Source: Antarctobacter sediminis (GTDB lineage: Bacteria > Pseudomonadota > Alphaproteobacteria > Rhodobacterales > Rhodobacteraceae). Taken from it: 64,000 nucleotides of DNA. The notes beneath the pieces were generated by a model. The model was not told the origin of the DNA, did not search any database, and saw only the letters and a list, made by a program, of their open reading frames with translations. This document shows, in pieces, positions 26,249 to 35,271 of the stretch. The translations under genes were made by a program, and so were the position numbers. The stretch is taken from the NCBI RefSeq assembly GCF_019218285.1, contig NZ_JAHUZG010000003.1, positions 1 to 64,000 of the forward strand. The letters run 5' to 3'. Positions within the stretch are counted from its first letter, which is position 1, and each line of letters starts with the position of its first letter.

Positions 26249-27265
26249 ATGATCCACAAGAACTGGGCCGAACTGATCAAGCCGACGCAGCTCGACATCA
26301 AGCCGGGCGCCGATCCGTCGCGCATGGCGACTGTTGTCGCCGAACCGCTGGAGCGCGGCTTTGGTCTGACGCTGGGCAACGCACTGCGCCGCGTGCTGCT
26401 GTCGTCGCTTCAGGGGGCGGCCATCACCTCTGTGCAGATCGACAATGTCCTGCACGAGTTTTCCAGCGTGGCCGGTGTGCGTGAAGACGTCACCGACATC
26501 ATCCTGAACCTCAAGGGCGTCAGCCTGCGTATGGAAGTCGAAGGGCCCAAGCGTCTTTCGGTGACCGGCAAGGGTCCGGGTGTTGTGACCGCTGGTGACA
26601 TCGCGGAAAGCGCGGGCATCGAGGTCCTGAACCGCGAGCACGTGATCTGCCACGTCGACGAAGGCGCCGAAGTGTACATGGAATTCACCGTGAACACCGG
26701 CAAGGGCTATGTCTCGGCTGACAAGAACAAGCCGGAAGACGCACCCATCGGCCTGATCCCGATCGACGCGATCTATTCGCCGGTCAAGAAGGTCGCCTAT
26801 GACGTGCAGCCCACCCGTGAGGGGCAGGTTCTGGACTATGACAAGCTGACCATGAAGGTGGAAACCGACGGTTCGGTCACGCCCGAAGATGCAATCGCCT
26901 ACGCGGCCCGCATCCTGCAAGACCAGCTGTCGATCTTCGTCAACTTCGACGAGCCGGAATCGGCGCAGCGTCAGGACGACGACGACGGTCTCGAGTTCAA
27001 CCCGCTTCTGCTCAAGAAGGTGGACGAGTTGGAACTGTCTGTGCGTTCGGCCAACTGCCTGAAGAACGACAATATCGTCTACATCGGCGACCTGATTCAG
27101 AAGACCGAAGCCGAAATGCTGCGCACGCCGAACTTTGGCCGCAAGTCCTTGAACGAAATCAAGGAAGTGCTGTCGGGTATGGGCCTGCACCTTGGCATGG
27201 ACGTCGAGGACTGGCCGCCGGACAACATCGAGGACCTGGCCAAGAAGCTGGAAGACTCGTTCTAA
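26249..27265 (+). CDS. rpoA: RNA polymerase alpha subunit
   Basis: RpoA (338 residues) dimerises through its N-terminal domain (about 1-235; [20 protein letters not shown] is the dimerisation helix). It binds UP elements and activators through the C-terminal domain, seen as [20 protein letters not shown]. All expected parts are present. A stretch with an acidic linker ([10 protein letters not shown]) joins the domains. Confidence 0.98.
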   Translation: MIHKNWAELIKPTQLDIKPGADPSRMATVVAEPLERGFGLTLGNALRRVLLSSLQGAAITSVQIDNVLHEFSSVAGVREDVTDIILNLKGVSLRMEVEGPKRLSVTGKGPGVVTAGDIAESAGIEVLNREHVICHVDEGAEVYMEFTVNTGKGYVSADKNKPEDAPIGLIPIDAIYSPVKKVAYDVQPTREGQVLDYDKLTMKVETDGSVTPEDAIAYAARILQDQLSIFVNFDEPESAQRQDDDDGLEFNPLLLKKVDELELSVRSANCLKNDNIVYIGDLIQKTEAEMLRTPNFGRKSLNEIKEVLSGMGLHLGMDVEDWPPDNIEDLAKKLEDSF

Positions 27266-27274
27266 GCGAACCCT

Positions 27275-27329
27275 GTCCCGGGCTTGACCCGGGACCTTTC
27301 GCCCCGAGGCCCCGGATCAAGTCCGGGGC
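27275..27329. repeat. Pair of REP-like palindromes between rpoA and rplQ
   Basis: Unit 1 (27275-27295) is GTCCCGGG-CTTGA-CCCGGGAC. Unit 2 (27309-27329) is GCCCCGGA-TCAAG-TCCGGGGC. Both have perfect 8-bp stems, and the loops CTTGA and TCAAG are reverse complements, so the units are in opposite orientation, as in bacterial BIME elements. Similar CCCGG-CTTGA-CCGGG palindromes are widespread in Rhodobacterales genomes. Confidence 0.65.
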
Positions 27330-27437
27330 AGGTGGGGCCGAAACGACCCGGGCATCCGCCCCAAGGAGAGCCGGTGACACGCATCGCCGGCCGGACAAAG
27401 CAAAACCGCCCGTAGAGGGCACATCTGGAGTAAGACA

Positions 27438-27857
27438 ATGCGTCACGCAAAAGGTTACCGCCGCCTGAACCGTACCCACGAGCACCGCAAGGCGCTGTGG
27501 GCGAACATGGCCGGCTCGCTCATCGAGCACGAACAGATCAAGACGACCCTGCCGAAAGCCAAGGAACTCAAGCGCGTCATCGACAAGCTGATCACCCTTG
27601 GCAAACGGGGCGATCTTCACGCCCGCCGTCAGGCCGCAGCACAGCTGAAAGAGGACAAGGACGTTGCCAAGCTGTTCGAAATCCTCGGCCCGCGCTACAA
27701 GGACCGCAACGGCGGTTACTGCCGCGTTCTGAAAGCTGGCTTCCGCTATGGTGACATGGCGCCGATGGCGATCATCGAACTGGTGGACCGCGACGTGGAC
27801 GCCAAGGGCGCAGCCGACAAGGCACGCGTTGCTGTGGAAGAAGAAGCCGCAGAATAA
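27438..27857 (+). CDS. rplQ: 50S ribosomal protein L17
   Basis: L17 (139 residues) ends the alpha block. [24 protein letters not shown] and [20 protein letters not shown] are diagnostic. It has an acidic C-terminal tail (AVEEEAAE). A 172-base gap with a palindrome pair separates it from rpoA. Confidence 0.97.
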   Translation: MRHAKGYRRLNRTHEHRKALWANMAGSLIEHEQIKTTLPKAKELKRVIDKLITLGKRGDLHARRQAAAQLKEDKDVAKLFEILGPRYKDRNGGYCRVLKAGFRYGDMAPMAIIELVDRDVDAKGAADKARVAVEEEAAE

Positions 27858-27879
27858 GTCCTTCACAGGCAAGATGACC

Positions 27880-27916
27880 AAGGGTCCTACCAGCGATGGT
27901 GGGGCCCTTTTCTTTT
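27880..27916 (+). terminator. Intrinsic terminator after rplQ
   Basis: A 13-bp stem (27880-27892 with 27897-27909, two G-T pairs) around GCGA is followed by TTTTCTTTT. This is the end of the ribosomal-protein region. Confidence 0.9.
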
Positions 27917-27964
27917 GCCGCGGTCTGGTGAGGCCGCGGTCTGGTGAGGCCGCGGTCTGGTGAG
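27917..27964. repeat. Three perfect 16-bp tandem repeats
   Basis: The unit GCCGCGGTCTGGTGAG occurs three times head to tail with no mismatch. It begins directly after the rplQ terminator T run and ends 12 bases before the stop codon of the convergent paiB-like gene. It is non-coding. Perfect identity suggests recent slippage. Confidence 0.85.
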
Positions 27965-27976
27965 GCGGTGTCCGCG

Positions 27977-28600
27977 TCAGTCCCCTGCGGGTGGCTTCTG
28001 CATGAGGCGTGCAAGCTGATCCAGTTCGCTGCCGAACCCGCGGCTGACGGACTGGGCGGCGTTGAGCCGGGCATCGGCTTCTTTGTTCTGGTTCAGCTTG
28101 AAAGTGCTTTCGACCCCGGCGATCTCCAACCGGAAGGGCAGGATCATCCGCAGGAACTTGGCCTTTGTATCGGCGCTCATCTTGTCCATGGTCCAAGGTG
28201 CCTTGCCAATCAAGCGCCCCTCGTAGGCGGCGCTTTGCGCGGCCAGAACTGGTTCAAGCTCTTGGATCGGCAGCGGATGCAGAACGCCGGTCAGGTGGAC
28301 GGCCACGTAATTCCATGTAGGCACCTGATCCTCGACGCCGTACCAATCGGGCGAGACATATCCGTCAGCGCCGCTGACAGCCAGCGTGGCGGGGCGTGGC
28401 GTGCGGCAAGCCCGGGCGATGGGGTTGGAGCGCACAAGATGCAGATGAGCCTCTGTACCGCCTTCTGACAGCAGGAAGGGCACATGGGATATCAACGGCG
28501 CGCCGTCTGTCGACAGCGCGAGCATGCCAAAGGCCCGGTCCCGCACCACGCTCAGCGCCGTTTCGGTTTCGGTTTGGCGGAAGGCGGGGTTGGGATGCAT
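27977..28600 (-). CDS. FMN-binding negative transcriptional regulator, PaiB family
   Basis: The 207-residue protein fits the PaiB family, a split-barrel flavin-binding fold related to pyridoxamine-phosphate oxidases. Conserved blocks are MHPNPAFRQTE, AHLHLVRSNPIARA, YVSPDWYG, VPTWNYVAVHLTG and the C-terminal RLEIAGVESTFKLNQNK. In Bacillus PaiB represses sporulation and protease genes, but in proteobacteria the role is unclear and it may be an FMN-dependent enzyme. It starts 4 bases after the end of mtaB on the same strand. Confidence 0.85.
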   Translation of the reverse strand: MHPNPAFRQTETETALSVVRDRAFGMLALSTDGAPLISHVPFLLSEGGTEAHLHLVRSNPIARACRTPRPATLAVSGADGYVSPDWYGVEDQVPTWNYVAVHLTGVLHPLPIQELEPVLAAQSAAYEGRLIGKAPWTMDKMSADTKAKFLRMILPFRLEIAGVESTFKLNQNKEADARLNAAQSVSRGFGSELDQLARLMQKPPAGD

Positions 28601-28603
28601 GTA

Positions 28604-29857
28604 TCAGGCCGTCAACTGGGTGCCATCGACGCCGGTGATAATGGCAGAGACAATCTGCCCAACCGGCTGAGGCATGGCAAAGCGTACTTCGGTGAATTGT
28701 TCGGTCCGGCCCATGTCGGGCGCTTCCATAAGCACGGCGTGCGTCTGTCCGACCTGCGCCGCCAGATGCGTGGCCACCTGTGCATCGCCGGCGGCCCGCA
28801 GGCGCGCGGCCCGCTCGCGAATTACGGTGCCGTTGGTTTGCTGCGGGATGCGCGCGGCGGGCGTGCCGGGACGGGCCGAATAGGGGAAGACATGCAGCCA
28901 GGTCAGGTCGCAGTCTGTCACCAGTTTCAGCGAGTTCTCGAAATGGGCCTCTGACTCGGTCGGGAAACCGGCGATGATGTCCGCACCAAAGGTCATCTCG
29001 GGGCGCAGGCGGCGGGCCTCTTCGCAAAACCGGATGGCGTCGTCGCGCAGGTGGCGGCGCTTCATCCGCTTGAGGATCAGGTCGTCGCCATGCTGAAGCG
29101 ACAGGTGCAGATGCGGCATCAGGCGCGGCTCGGTCGCGATGGCCTGCATCAGGTTTTCGTCTGCCTCGATCGAATCGATGGACGAGATCCGCAGGCGCGG
29201 AATATCTGTCAGCCGCAGGATGCGCATGACCAGATCGCCCAGTCTCGGCTCTCCGGGCAGGTCCGCACCCCATGAGGTCAGGTCCACTCCGGTCAGCACC
29301 ACCTCGTTATAGCCCTGATCGCGCAGGCGTTTGATCTGGTCAACGACCACACCTGCGGGCACCGAGCGTGAGTTGCCGCGGCCGTAGGGGATGATGCAAA
29401 AGGTACAGCGGTGGTCACATCCGTTCTGGACCTGCACATAGGCCCGCGAGCGTGTCCCGAAGCCGTCGATCAGGTGCCCGGCCGTTTCCGTCACCGACAT
29501 GATGTCGTTGACCTGAACCTTCTCGGTCTCGCCGATGAAATCCGCCGCCATGCCTTTCCAGGTTTCCGGCGCCATCTTTTCGGTGTTGCCGATGACGGCG
29601 TCGACCTCATCCATGGCGGCGAAACTGTCCGGGTCGATCTGGGCGGCACAGCCGGTGACGATCACGCGCGCGGTGGGGTTTTCGCGACGCAACCGGCGAA
29701 TCTCTTGCCGGGCCTTGCGAACGGCCTCTTGCGTGACGGCGCAGGTGTTGACGATCACCGCATCTTCGACGCCCGCCTGCTGTGCCAGATCTTTCATGGC
29801 TTCCGTCTCGTAGGCGTTGAGACGGCAGCCGAGTGTCGTGAATTTGGGGGCGGTCAT
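28604..29857 (-). CDS. mtaB: tRNA t6A37 methylthiotransferase
   Basis: This radical-SAM enzyme (417 residues) would turn t6A37 into ms2t6A37 in ANN-decoding tRNAs. The N-terminal UPF0004 domain carries the three cluster Cys in LGCRLN, NTCAVTQ and VTGCAAQ. The radical-SAM site is [15 protein letters not shown]; a TRAM-like end follows. The start at 29857 overlaps the dapF stop by ATGA, which gives coupled translation and excludes the in-frame ATG at 29875. tRNA-Lys(TTT), a potential substrate, is encoded 1 kb away. Confidence 0.93.
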   Translation of the reverse strand: MTAPKFTTLGCRLNAYETEAMKDLAQQAGVEDAVIVNTCAVTQEAVRKARQEIRRLRRENPTARVIVTGCAAQIDPDSFAAMDEVDAVIGNTEKMAPETWKGMAADFIGETEKVQVNDIMSVTETAGHLIDGFGTRSRAYVQVQNGCDHRCTFCIIPYGRGNSRSVPAGVVVDQIKRLRDQGYNEVVLTGVDLTSWGADLPGEPRLGDLVMRILRLTDIPRLRISSIDSIEADENLMQAIATEPRLMPHLHLSLQHGDDLILKRMKRRHLRDDAIRFCEEARRLRPEMTFGADIIAGFPTESEAHFENSLKLVTDCDLTWLHVFPYSARPGTPAARIPQQTNGTVIRERAARLRAAGDAQVATHLAAQVGQTHAVLMEAPDMGRTEQFTEVRFAMPQPVGQIVSAIITGVDGTQLTA

Positions 29858-30684
29858 GGGTTTGCGTCCAGCCATGCGGCGGTAAAGCTGCCGTCAAAGA
29901 CATGCGCGGTTGCGCCTGTCATCCAGACGCCATCCTCGCGCCAGTCGATATGCAGCGCGCCACCATCCAGATCAATCCGTACCTTGCGCCCGGTCAGCCC
30001 CCGCCGGGCGGCGGCGACAGCCGTCGCACAAGAAGACGAGCCCGAGGCCAGCGTCACGCCGACACCGCGTTCCCAGACCCGCATTCGCAGGTGGTCGGGG
30101 GCGATGAGGCTGGCGACCTGCACATTGGTGCGCTGTGGATACAGCGGGTGATGTTCATAGCGCGGGCCGAATTGCTCCAGCGGCACCGCCTCGGCGTTTT
30201 CGACGAAAAAGGTACAATGCGGGTTGCCCATCCCGGTTGCGGTGGGGCTGCCTTCGATGGGCAGTTCCAGCGTGTCCATGGCTTCGGCCAGCGGGATCTG
30301 GTCCCAGTCAAGCTGCGGCGGCCCCATGTTGACAGAGGTGATCCCGTTTCCCGCGTCGACCGCTTCCAGCGTGCCACGATCGGTGGTCAGGGTCAGGCGG
30401 TTCTCTCCGCTTTGGTCCATCAGGTGGCGCGCGATGCAGCGCGTGGCGTTGCCGCAGGCCGCCGAGGTCGACCCGTCGGAATTATAAAAGGTCAGGTGCG
30501 GCTGGTTGCCGTTCAGGCTGATCACGGCGAGCTGGTCGAAACCCACGCCGGTGTGGCGGTCGGCGATGGCCGCGATGCGGGTGGCCGAAAGCGGCGCCTC
30601 GCGTTCCCGCGAGTCGATCACCACGAAGTCATTGCCAAGCCCGTGCATTTTCATGAAGGGCAGGGTGCGCGCGTCCTGTGTCAT
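29854..30684 (-). CDS. dapF: Diaminopimelate epimerase
   Basis: DapF (276 residues) interconverts LL- and meso-diaminopimelate for lysine and peptidoglycan synthesis. The two catalytic Cys are in [10 protein letters not shown] and [12 protein letters not shown]. The start at 30684 ([20 protein letters not shown]) places the family N-terminus correctly; the frame is open further upstream. It heads the dapF-mtaB-paiB-like minus-strand operon. Confidence 0.96.
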   Translation of the reverse strand: MTQDARTLPFMKMHGLGNDFVVIDSREREAPLSATRIAAIADRHTGVGFDQLAVISLNGNQPHLTFYNSDGSTSAACGNATRCIARHLMDQSGENRLTLTTDRGTLEAVDAGNGITSVNMGPPQLDWDQIPLAEAMDTLELPIEGSPTATGMGNPHCTFFVENAEAVPLEQFGPRYEHHPLYPQRTNVQVASLIAPDHLRMRVWERGVGVTLASGSSSCATAVAAARRGLTGRKVRIDLDGGALHIDWREDGVWMTGATAHVFDGSFTAAWLDANP

Positions 30685-30771
30685 GGCGGGGCATATACGC
30701 CTCTCAGGGACCTGTTTCCAGTGTTCGGAGGGGTTGATGAAAAAACCCGGAAAGAATTGTGATTTTTTGGG

Positions 30772-30800
30772 TTGACCCCGCCCCGCCATATTCATAGACA
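30772..30800 (+). promoter_or_regulatory. Promoter of tRNA-Lys
   Basis: TTGACC (30772-30777), 17 bases, TAGACA (30795-30800). Predicted start near 30807, 6 bases before the mature tRNA 5' end. The -10 lacks T at its last position. Confidence 0.72.
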
Positions 30801-30812
30801 CGCCGCCACAGT

Positions 30813-30888
30813 GGGCCGTTAGCTCAGTTGGTAGAGCAACTGACTTTTAATCAGTGGGTCGTAGGTTCGAATCCTACACGGCTCACCA
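30813..30888 (+). tRNA. tRNA-Lys (anticodon TTT)
   Basis: This 76-base tRNA has CCA encoded. The acceptor GGGCCGT pairs with ACGGCTC (one G-T), D-loop AGCTCAGTTGGTAGAGC, anticodon arm CTGACTTTTAATCAG and T-arm GTAGGTTCGAATCCTAC are all intact. It is transcribed alone. Confidence 0.98.
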
Positions 30889-30894
30889 CTGAAT

Positions 30895-30933
30895 CAAGGG
30901 CTTGGCCAGAGATGGCCAAGCCCTTGTTAATTT
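30895..30933 (+). terminator. Terminator after tRNA-Lys
   Basis: CAAGGGCTTGGCC and GGCCAAGCCCTTG pair perfectly over 13 bp around AGAGAT and are followed by TTAATTT. Confidence 0.85.
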
Positions 30934-30996
30934 CAGCATTTGAAAGAGGGAAAAGCTGCCGCCTAACTTGCTTACCTGCTCTTCCGAGCGGTGGTT

Positions 30997-31029
30997 CGGC
31001 CGCCGCCCTGCGGTGCGGCGGCCGTTTTT
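30997..31029 (+). terminator. Second terminator-like hairpin downstream of tRNA-Lys
   Basis: CGGCCGCCGC and GCGGCGGCCG pair over 10 bp with an 8-base loop and are followed by TTTTT. It lies just before the 3' end of the convergent csaA gene and may protect it from readthrough. Confidence 0.65.
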
Positions 31030-31042
31030 CGAATCGTGTGGG

Positions 31043-31381
31043 TCAGAAAATTTCGCTACCCAGTATCGCGCTGTCGGTCGGCGTCAGTAGAATGGTCTGC
31101 CCAGATTCGTTCGGCACCCCCATGATGAGGATTTCCGACTGGAATCCGGCGATGTTGCGCGGTGGCATGTTGACGACGCAGACCACATACCGCCCGATCA
31201 GGTCGTCCTTGGCATAGTTGGTGATCTGGGCGCTGGACCAGCGTTGGCCCAATGCCCCAAAATCCACGCAGACCTTGTAGGAGGGATTGCGGGCGCGTGG
31301 GAAATCCTGAACCTCGGTGATCCGGCCAAGCCGCATTTCGACCTTGGCGAAATCGTCGTAAACGATCTGTTCTTTTTGCAT
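31043..31381 (-). CDS. csaA: tRNA-binding-domain protein, CsaA type
   Basis: The 112-residue protein is a single OB-fold Trbp111-like domain: KVEMRLGRITEVQDFPRARN, GQRWSSAQITNYA and VVCVVNMPPRNIAGFQSE. In Bacillus CsaA is a dimeric chaperone with tRNA-binding capacity. The start at 31381 is the family start. It follows the dehydrogenase gene by 10 bases and so ends the minus-strand cluster. Confidence 0.92.
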   Translation of the reverse strand: MQKEQIVYDDFAKVEMRLGRITEVQDFPRARNPSYKVCVDFGALGQRWSSAQITNYAKDDLIGRYVVCVVNMPPRNIAGFQSEILIMGVPNESGQTILLTPTDSAILGSEIF

Positions 31382-31391
31382 GGCGGCGTTC

Positions 31392-32453
31392 TCAGTCCAG
31401 GGCGCCAAGGATGGCGGCCTCGGAGGTGGCGGTATCCGCGCTGCCGCCCAGATCGCGGGTCTTGGTTTCGGGGCGCTCAAGAGAGGTTTCGATAGCGCGT
31501 TCGATCTGCTGAGCGGCCTCTGTTTCGCCAAGGTGGTCCAGCATCATGGCGGCGGTCCAGACGGCAGCCACCGGGTTGGCCACGCCTTGTCCCGCGATGT
31601 CAGGGGCGGAGCCATGAACCGGCTCGAACATCGAGGGATATTTGCCCGAAGGGTTGATATTGGCCGAAGGCGCGATGCCGATTGATCCCGCCACCGCCGG
31701 GCCAAGATCAGAGAGAATGTCGCCAAACAGGTTGGAAGCCACCACAACGTCGAACCAATCGGGATGCAGGACGAAATGCGCGGTCAGGATGTCGATGTGA
31801 AACTGCGCCGTATCGATACCGGGATGGCGCGCCGCCGCCGCGGCAAAGCGTTCGTCCCAGAACGGCATGGTATGGATGATGCCATTCGATTTGGTGGCCG
31901 AGGTGACATGTCTTCGGCTACGTGTCTTCGCCAACTCAAAGGCGTAATCCATGATCCGGTCCGTCCCGCGCCGGGTCAGGATGCTTTCCTGTACGGCGGT
32001 TTCATGCGCCGTCCCGCGATACAACCGTCCGCCGATCTCGGAATACTCGCCCTCGACATTTTCGCGTACCACGATGAAATTGATGTCTTCGGGGCCCCGT
32101 CCTGCCAGCGGCGACGTGATGCCCCGCAACAGGCGCACCGGGCGGACATTGGCGAACTGGTCCAGCTCGCGCCGGAGCGGGATCAGAAGCCCCCAGAGCG
32201 AGACATGATCCGGCACCCCGGGATAGCCCACAGCACCTAGGTAGATGCTGTCAAAGTCCTGAATCTGGCTGATGCCGTCCTTGGGCATCATGGCGCCGGT
32301 CTGGTGATATCGCTGGCAGGACCAGTCGAAACTGGTCCATTCGATGCGAAAACCGTGGATCCCGGCCACGCGGTCGATGACTCGCTGGCCGACGGGCAGG
32401 ACCTCGGTGCCGATGCCATCCCCAGGGATGGCGGCGATGTGATAGGATTTCAT
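31392..32453 (-). CDS. ttuC: Tartrate/D-malate-type dehydrogenase (isopropylmalate dehydrogenase superfamily)
   Basis: The 353-residue protein is a beta-decarboxylating hydroxyacid dehydrogenase. IAAIPGDGIGTEV opens it, VRENVEGEYSEIGGRLY and SNLFGDILSDLGPAV carry the metal-binding Asp, and EPVHGSAPDIAGQGVANP ends the NAD site. The Trp-rich WTSFDWSCQRYHQTG near residue 40 matches tartrate and D-malate dehydrogenases more than LeuB. It uses NAD and Mg or Mn. It follows the semialdehyde dehydrogenase by 11 bases. The precise substrate is uncertain. Confidence 0.85.
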   Translation of the reverse strand: MKSYHIAAIPGDGIGTEVLPVGQRVIDRVAGIHGFRIEWTSFDWSCQRYHQTGAMMPKDGISQIQDFDSIYLGAVGYPGVPDHVSLWGLLIPLRRELDQFANVRPVRLLRGITSPLAGRGPEDINFIVVRENVEGEYSEIGGRLYRGTAHETAVQESILTRRGTDRIMDYAFELAKTRSRRHVTSATKSNGIIHTMPFWDERFAAAAARHPGIDTAQFHIDILTAHFVLHPDWFDVVVASNLFGDILSDLGPAVAGSIGIAPSANINPSGKYPSMFEPVHGSAPDIAGQGVANPVAAVWTAAMMLDHLGETEAAQQIERAIETSLERPETKTRDLGGSADTATSEAAILGALD

Positions 32454-32464
32454 TGCGTCTCTCC

Positions 32465-33913
32465 TCAGGCGATGCCGCCAATATGCATGGTCTTGACCTC
32501 TAGATATTCCTCGATGCCGTGATGCGCGCCTTCGCGGCCCAGCCCGCTTTCCTTGATCCCGCCGAAAGGGGCGACCTCGGTTGCAAAGCCGCCGACATTC
32601 ATGCCGATCATGCCGACCTCCAGCGCCTCGCCGACCCGAAAACTGCGGGTCAGGTCGTTGGTGTAAAGATAGGCGGCAAGGCCAAAGGGCGTGTCATTGG
32701 CGGCTTGAACGGCCTCTTGCTCGGTATCGAAACGGAACAGCGGCGCGACGGGGCCGAATGTTTCTTCCTGCGCCAACAGCATCCCGGCAGTGGCACCGGT
32801 GACAACAGCCGGGGTGATGAACCGGCTGCCTTCCTGCACGACGCCACCCGTGACGACGGTGCCGCCTTTGGCCGTGGCATCCCCAAGATGGCTGCGGATC
32901 TTGGCGATGGCGGCCTCGTTGATCATCGGGCCGATGTCCGTGTCCCCCATGCCGTCGCCGATGGTCATGGCGGCGACGCGGTCGGCGAGCCGGGCCGCAA
33001 ATGCATCGTAGATGCCCGCCTGCACGTAGATGCGGTTGGCACAGACGCAGGTCTGCCCGCCATTGCGGAACTTTGACGCCAGAACGCCCTCGACCGCCAG
33101 ATCCAGATCCGCATCCTCAAAAACGATGAACGGCGCATTGCCCCCCAGTTCAAGGCTGAGTCGTTTCATCGTGTCCGCGCTCTGCGCCATCAAGAGCTTG
33201 CCCACCCGGGTCGAGCCGGTAAAGGACAGCTTGCGCACCGCAGCGCTTTCGGTCAGCGCCTTGCCGATTGCCACGGCATCGCCCGTCACGATATTCACCG
33301 CGCCCGCCGGAAAGCCCGCGCGTTCCGCCAGAACCCCCAGCGCCAGCGCGGTGAACGGCGTGAACTCGGACGGTTTGATGACCACTGGGCAACCCGCCGC
33401 CAGCGCGGGGGCAATTTTGCGCGTGATCATGGCCGCCGGGAAATTCCACGGCGTGATGATGGCGCAAACGCCGACTGGCTGTTTCATCACAAGGATGCGG
33501 CGGTCGGCGGCGGGGCTTGGGATCATCTCGCCATAGACGCGCTTGCCCTCTTCGGCGAACCATTTGACGAAAGAGGCGGCGTAGGCGATTTCTGCGCGCG
33601 CCTCGGCCAGCGGCTTGCCCTGTTCCAGCGTCATCAGCGTCGCAAGATCCTCTTGCGCTTGCATGATCAAATCGAACCAGCGTTCCAGCCATGCCGAACG
33701 ATGTGCTGCGGTTGTCCGGCGAAAGGTTTGGAAACAGGTCTCGGCGGCGGCAATCGCGCGTCGGGTTTCACTTTCGCCACAGATCGGAACGGTGCCGACA
33801 ACAGAAAGTGTCGCGGGGTTGTCCACCTCCATCGTGGCGCCGCCGTCGGCGTCGATCCACGCGCCATCCAGCAGGTTCTGCTGCCGAAACAGCGTCTTGT
33901 CCTGAAGTTTCAT
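32465..33913 (-). CDS. gabD: NAD(P)-dependent succinate-semialdehyde-type dehydrogenase
   Basis: This 482-residue aldehyde dehydrogenase has the catalytic Cys in GGQTCVCANRIYV and the Glu in LELGGNAPF, which is the Cys-x-Cys and LELGGNAPF form typical of succinate-semialdehyde dehydrogenases. It would oxidise a semialdehyde made by the aminotransferase of this cluster. The start at 33913 gives MKLQDKTLFRQQ; the frame is open slightly upstream. A 122-base gap separates it from the Lrp gene. Confidence 0.85.
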   Translation of the reverse strand: MKLQDKTLFRQQNLLDGAWIDADGGATMEVDNPATLSVVGTVPICGESETRRAIAAAETCFQTFRRTTAAHRSAWLERWFDLIMQAQEDLATLMTLEQGKPLAEARAEIAYAASFVKWFAEEGKRVYGEMIPSPAADRRILVMKQPVGVCAIITPWNFPAAMITRKIAPALAAGCPVVIKPSEFTPFTALALGVLAERAGFPAGAVNIVTGDAVAIGKALTESAAVRKLSFTGSTRVGKLLMAQSADTMKRLSLELGGNAPFIVFEDADLDLAVEGVLASKFRNGGQTCVCANRIYVQAGIYDAFAARLADRVAAMTIGDGMGDTDIGPMINEAAIAKIRSHLGDATAKGGTVVTGGVVQEGSRFITPAVVTGATAGMLLAQEETFGPVAPLFRFDTEQEAVQAANDTPFGLAAYLYTNDLTRSFRVGEALEVGMIGMNVGGFATEVAPFGGIKESGLGREGAHHGIEEYLEVKTMHIGGIA

Positions 33914-34035
33914 CTTGGGCCTCTTGTGCATGTGCCAAGAGGTTAGCCGGATCGGGCGGTGCCTTCTGTCAAAGTGCAAAGGCGGCCTGTCACATCCTGC
34001 CGAAAATCTGCGGCCGGCAGCAGGATCTGCGGAGG

Positions 34036-34527
34036 TTAGTCGCGTTCGACCAGATCGCGCACGGGAATCGCATGGCGGGCGACCACCGGTTTGATCGCGA
34101 TGTAGGAAAAATACTTGTCGATCCCCAGGTTCCGGTCCAGCAGATCTTCCATGATCTCCTGATACTGGGTGACGCCCCGCGCAATGAATTTCACAAGGTA
34201 GTCATAGCCGCCGCTCAGAAGGTGACATTCCATGACATGCGGGTGTTTGCGGATCTCCACCTCGAACTTGGTGAAATCCTTGCGGCGATGATCCGACAAG
34301 GTGATCTCGGTAAAGACGATGACATGCTCCGCCAGTTTGCGCAGGTTCAACTGCGCGCGGTAGCCGTCGATATATCCCGCCTTTTCCAGCCGCTTCACGC
34401 GTTGCAGGCAAGGGCTGGGCGACAGGCCCACCCCCTCGGCCAGGGCAACATTGGTGATGTTGCCCTGATCCTGAAGCGTGGACAGGATATTGATGTCGAT
34501 CCGGTCGAGCCGTGGCGTGCCAACCAT
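34036..34527 (-). CDS. Lrp/AsnC family transcriptional regulator
   Basis: The 163-residue protein has an N-terminal winged helix (LDRIDINILSTLQDQGNITNVALAE, then LSPSPCLQRVKRLEKAGYI) and a C-terminal RAM ligand-binding domain. Lrp proteins of this type usually respond to an amino acid and control the neighbouring catabolic genes; here these are the aminotransferase, dehalogenase and semialdehyde dehydrogenase. It resembles the AsnC/DoeX regulators of ectoine catabolism in general pattern. It lies 18 bases after the dehalogenase gene. Confidence 0.9.
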   Translation of the reverse strand: MVGTPRLDRIDINILSTLQDQGNITNVALAEGVGLSPSPCLQRVKRLEKAGYIDGYRAQLNLRKLAEHVIVFTEITLSDHRRKDFTKFEVEIRKHPHVMECHLLSGGYDYLVKFIARGVTQYQEIMEDLLDRNLGIDKYFSYIAIKPVVARHAIPVRDLVERD

Positions 34528-34545
34528 GTCCTGTCCCCGCCTGTC

Positions 34546-35268
34546 TTAGCCGGCCAATTCTGCCTGATGCGCGCGGACCATGTCCATCATGCTGTTAAAG
34601 CGGAAGTCATAGGTCGGCATGTCACCCGGGTTCATCGTGGCACCGAACCCTTCCTTGTCGTGGCGGCGGTAGATCCAGCAGTTCCGCAGCCCGTGCTTGT
34701 TGGCGGGCGCGTGGTCGTGGAACATGCTTTCGGCCGTGTGCAGGATGTCGTGCTTTTGGATGCCCTGCCGTGCCAGCGTTTCCAGCATGTAGTCGAAATT
34801 GCGGTCGGCGGGCTTGTAGCTGCCCACATCCTCGGCGGTGTAGACACCATCGAAATGCACGCCAAGACGCGCGTTCGACCCGGAAAAGGACAGGTTGTCC
34901 GTGTTGGTCAGCACCACCAGCTTGAAGTGCTGCTTGAGATAGGTCAGCGCGTCGCGGCTGTCGTCGAAAGCGGGCCACTGACGGACGGAGAGGCCATAGG
35001 CCACGCATTCCTCCCATGTGACCTCGACGCCCCATTCCTCGGCCAGCCTGCGGTACACGACGGGCAGCAGTTCGTAGTACTTCTTGGACGGCGTCCATTT
35101 CTGGGTGGTGGATTCGTAATAGGCGTGGGCCTCAAGGATATCGTCGCGGCTCAGGCTGCGGCTGACCTTGTCGGTCAGGGGTTTCAGCGCGGTGACCATG
35201 CCGGTTTCCCAGTCGATCAGCGTGCCATAGACGTCAAAGGTCAGGGCTTTGAAATCGCTCAGTTTCAT
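34546..35268 (-). CDS. Haloacid dehalogenase, type II-like
   Basis: The 240-residue HAD-superfamily protein has the nucleophile Asp in LTFDVYGTLIDWETG, a Ser/Thr motif in VVLTNTDNLSFSG, and the conserved Lys in GSYKPADRNFDYML. Type II L-2-haloacid dehalogenases share FDVYGTLxDW, but many homologues act on phosphates or other substrates. It lies between an aminotransferase (3-base gap) and an Lrp regulator, so it may process a pathway intermediate. Confidence 0.85.
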   Translation of the reverse strand: MKLSDFKALTFDVYGTLIDWETGMVTALKPLTDKVSRSLSRDDILEAHAYYESTTQKWTPSKKYYELLPVVYRRLAEEWGVEVTWEECVAYGLSVRQWPAFDDSRDALTYLKQHFKLVVLTNTDNLSFSGSNARLGVHFDGVYTAEDVGSYKPADRNFDYMLETLARQGIQKHDILHTAESMFHDHAPANKHGLRNCWIYRRHDKEGFGATMNPGDMPTYDFRFNSMMDMVRAHQAELAG

Positions 35269-35271
35269 GTG

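Noticed and set aside
27917-27964. Short CRISPR array
   Set aside because: The 16-bp units are directly contiguous with no spacers, and no cas gene is present.
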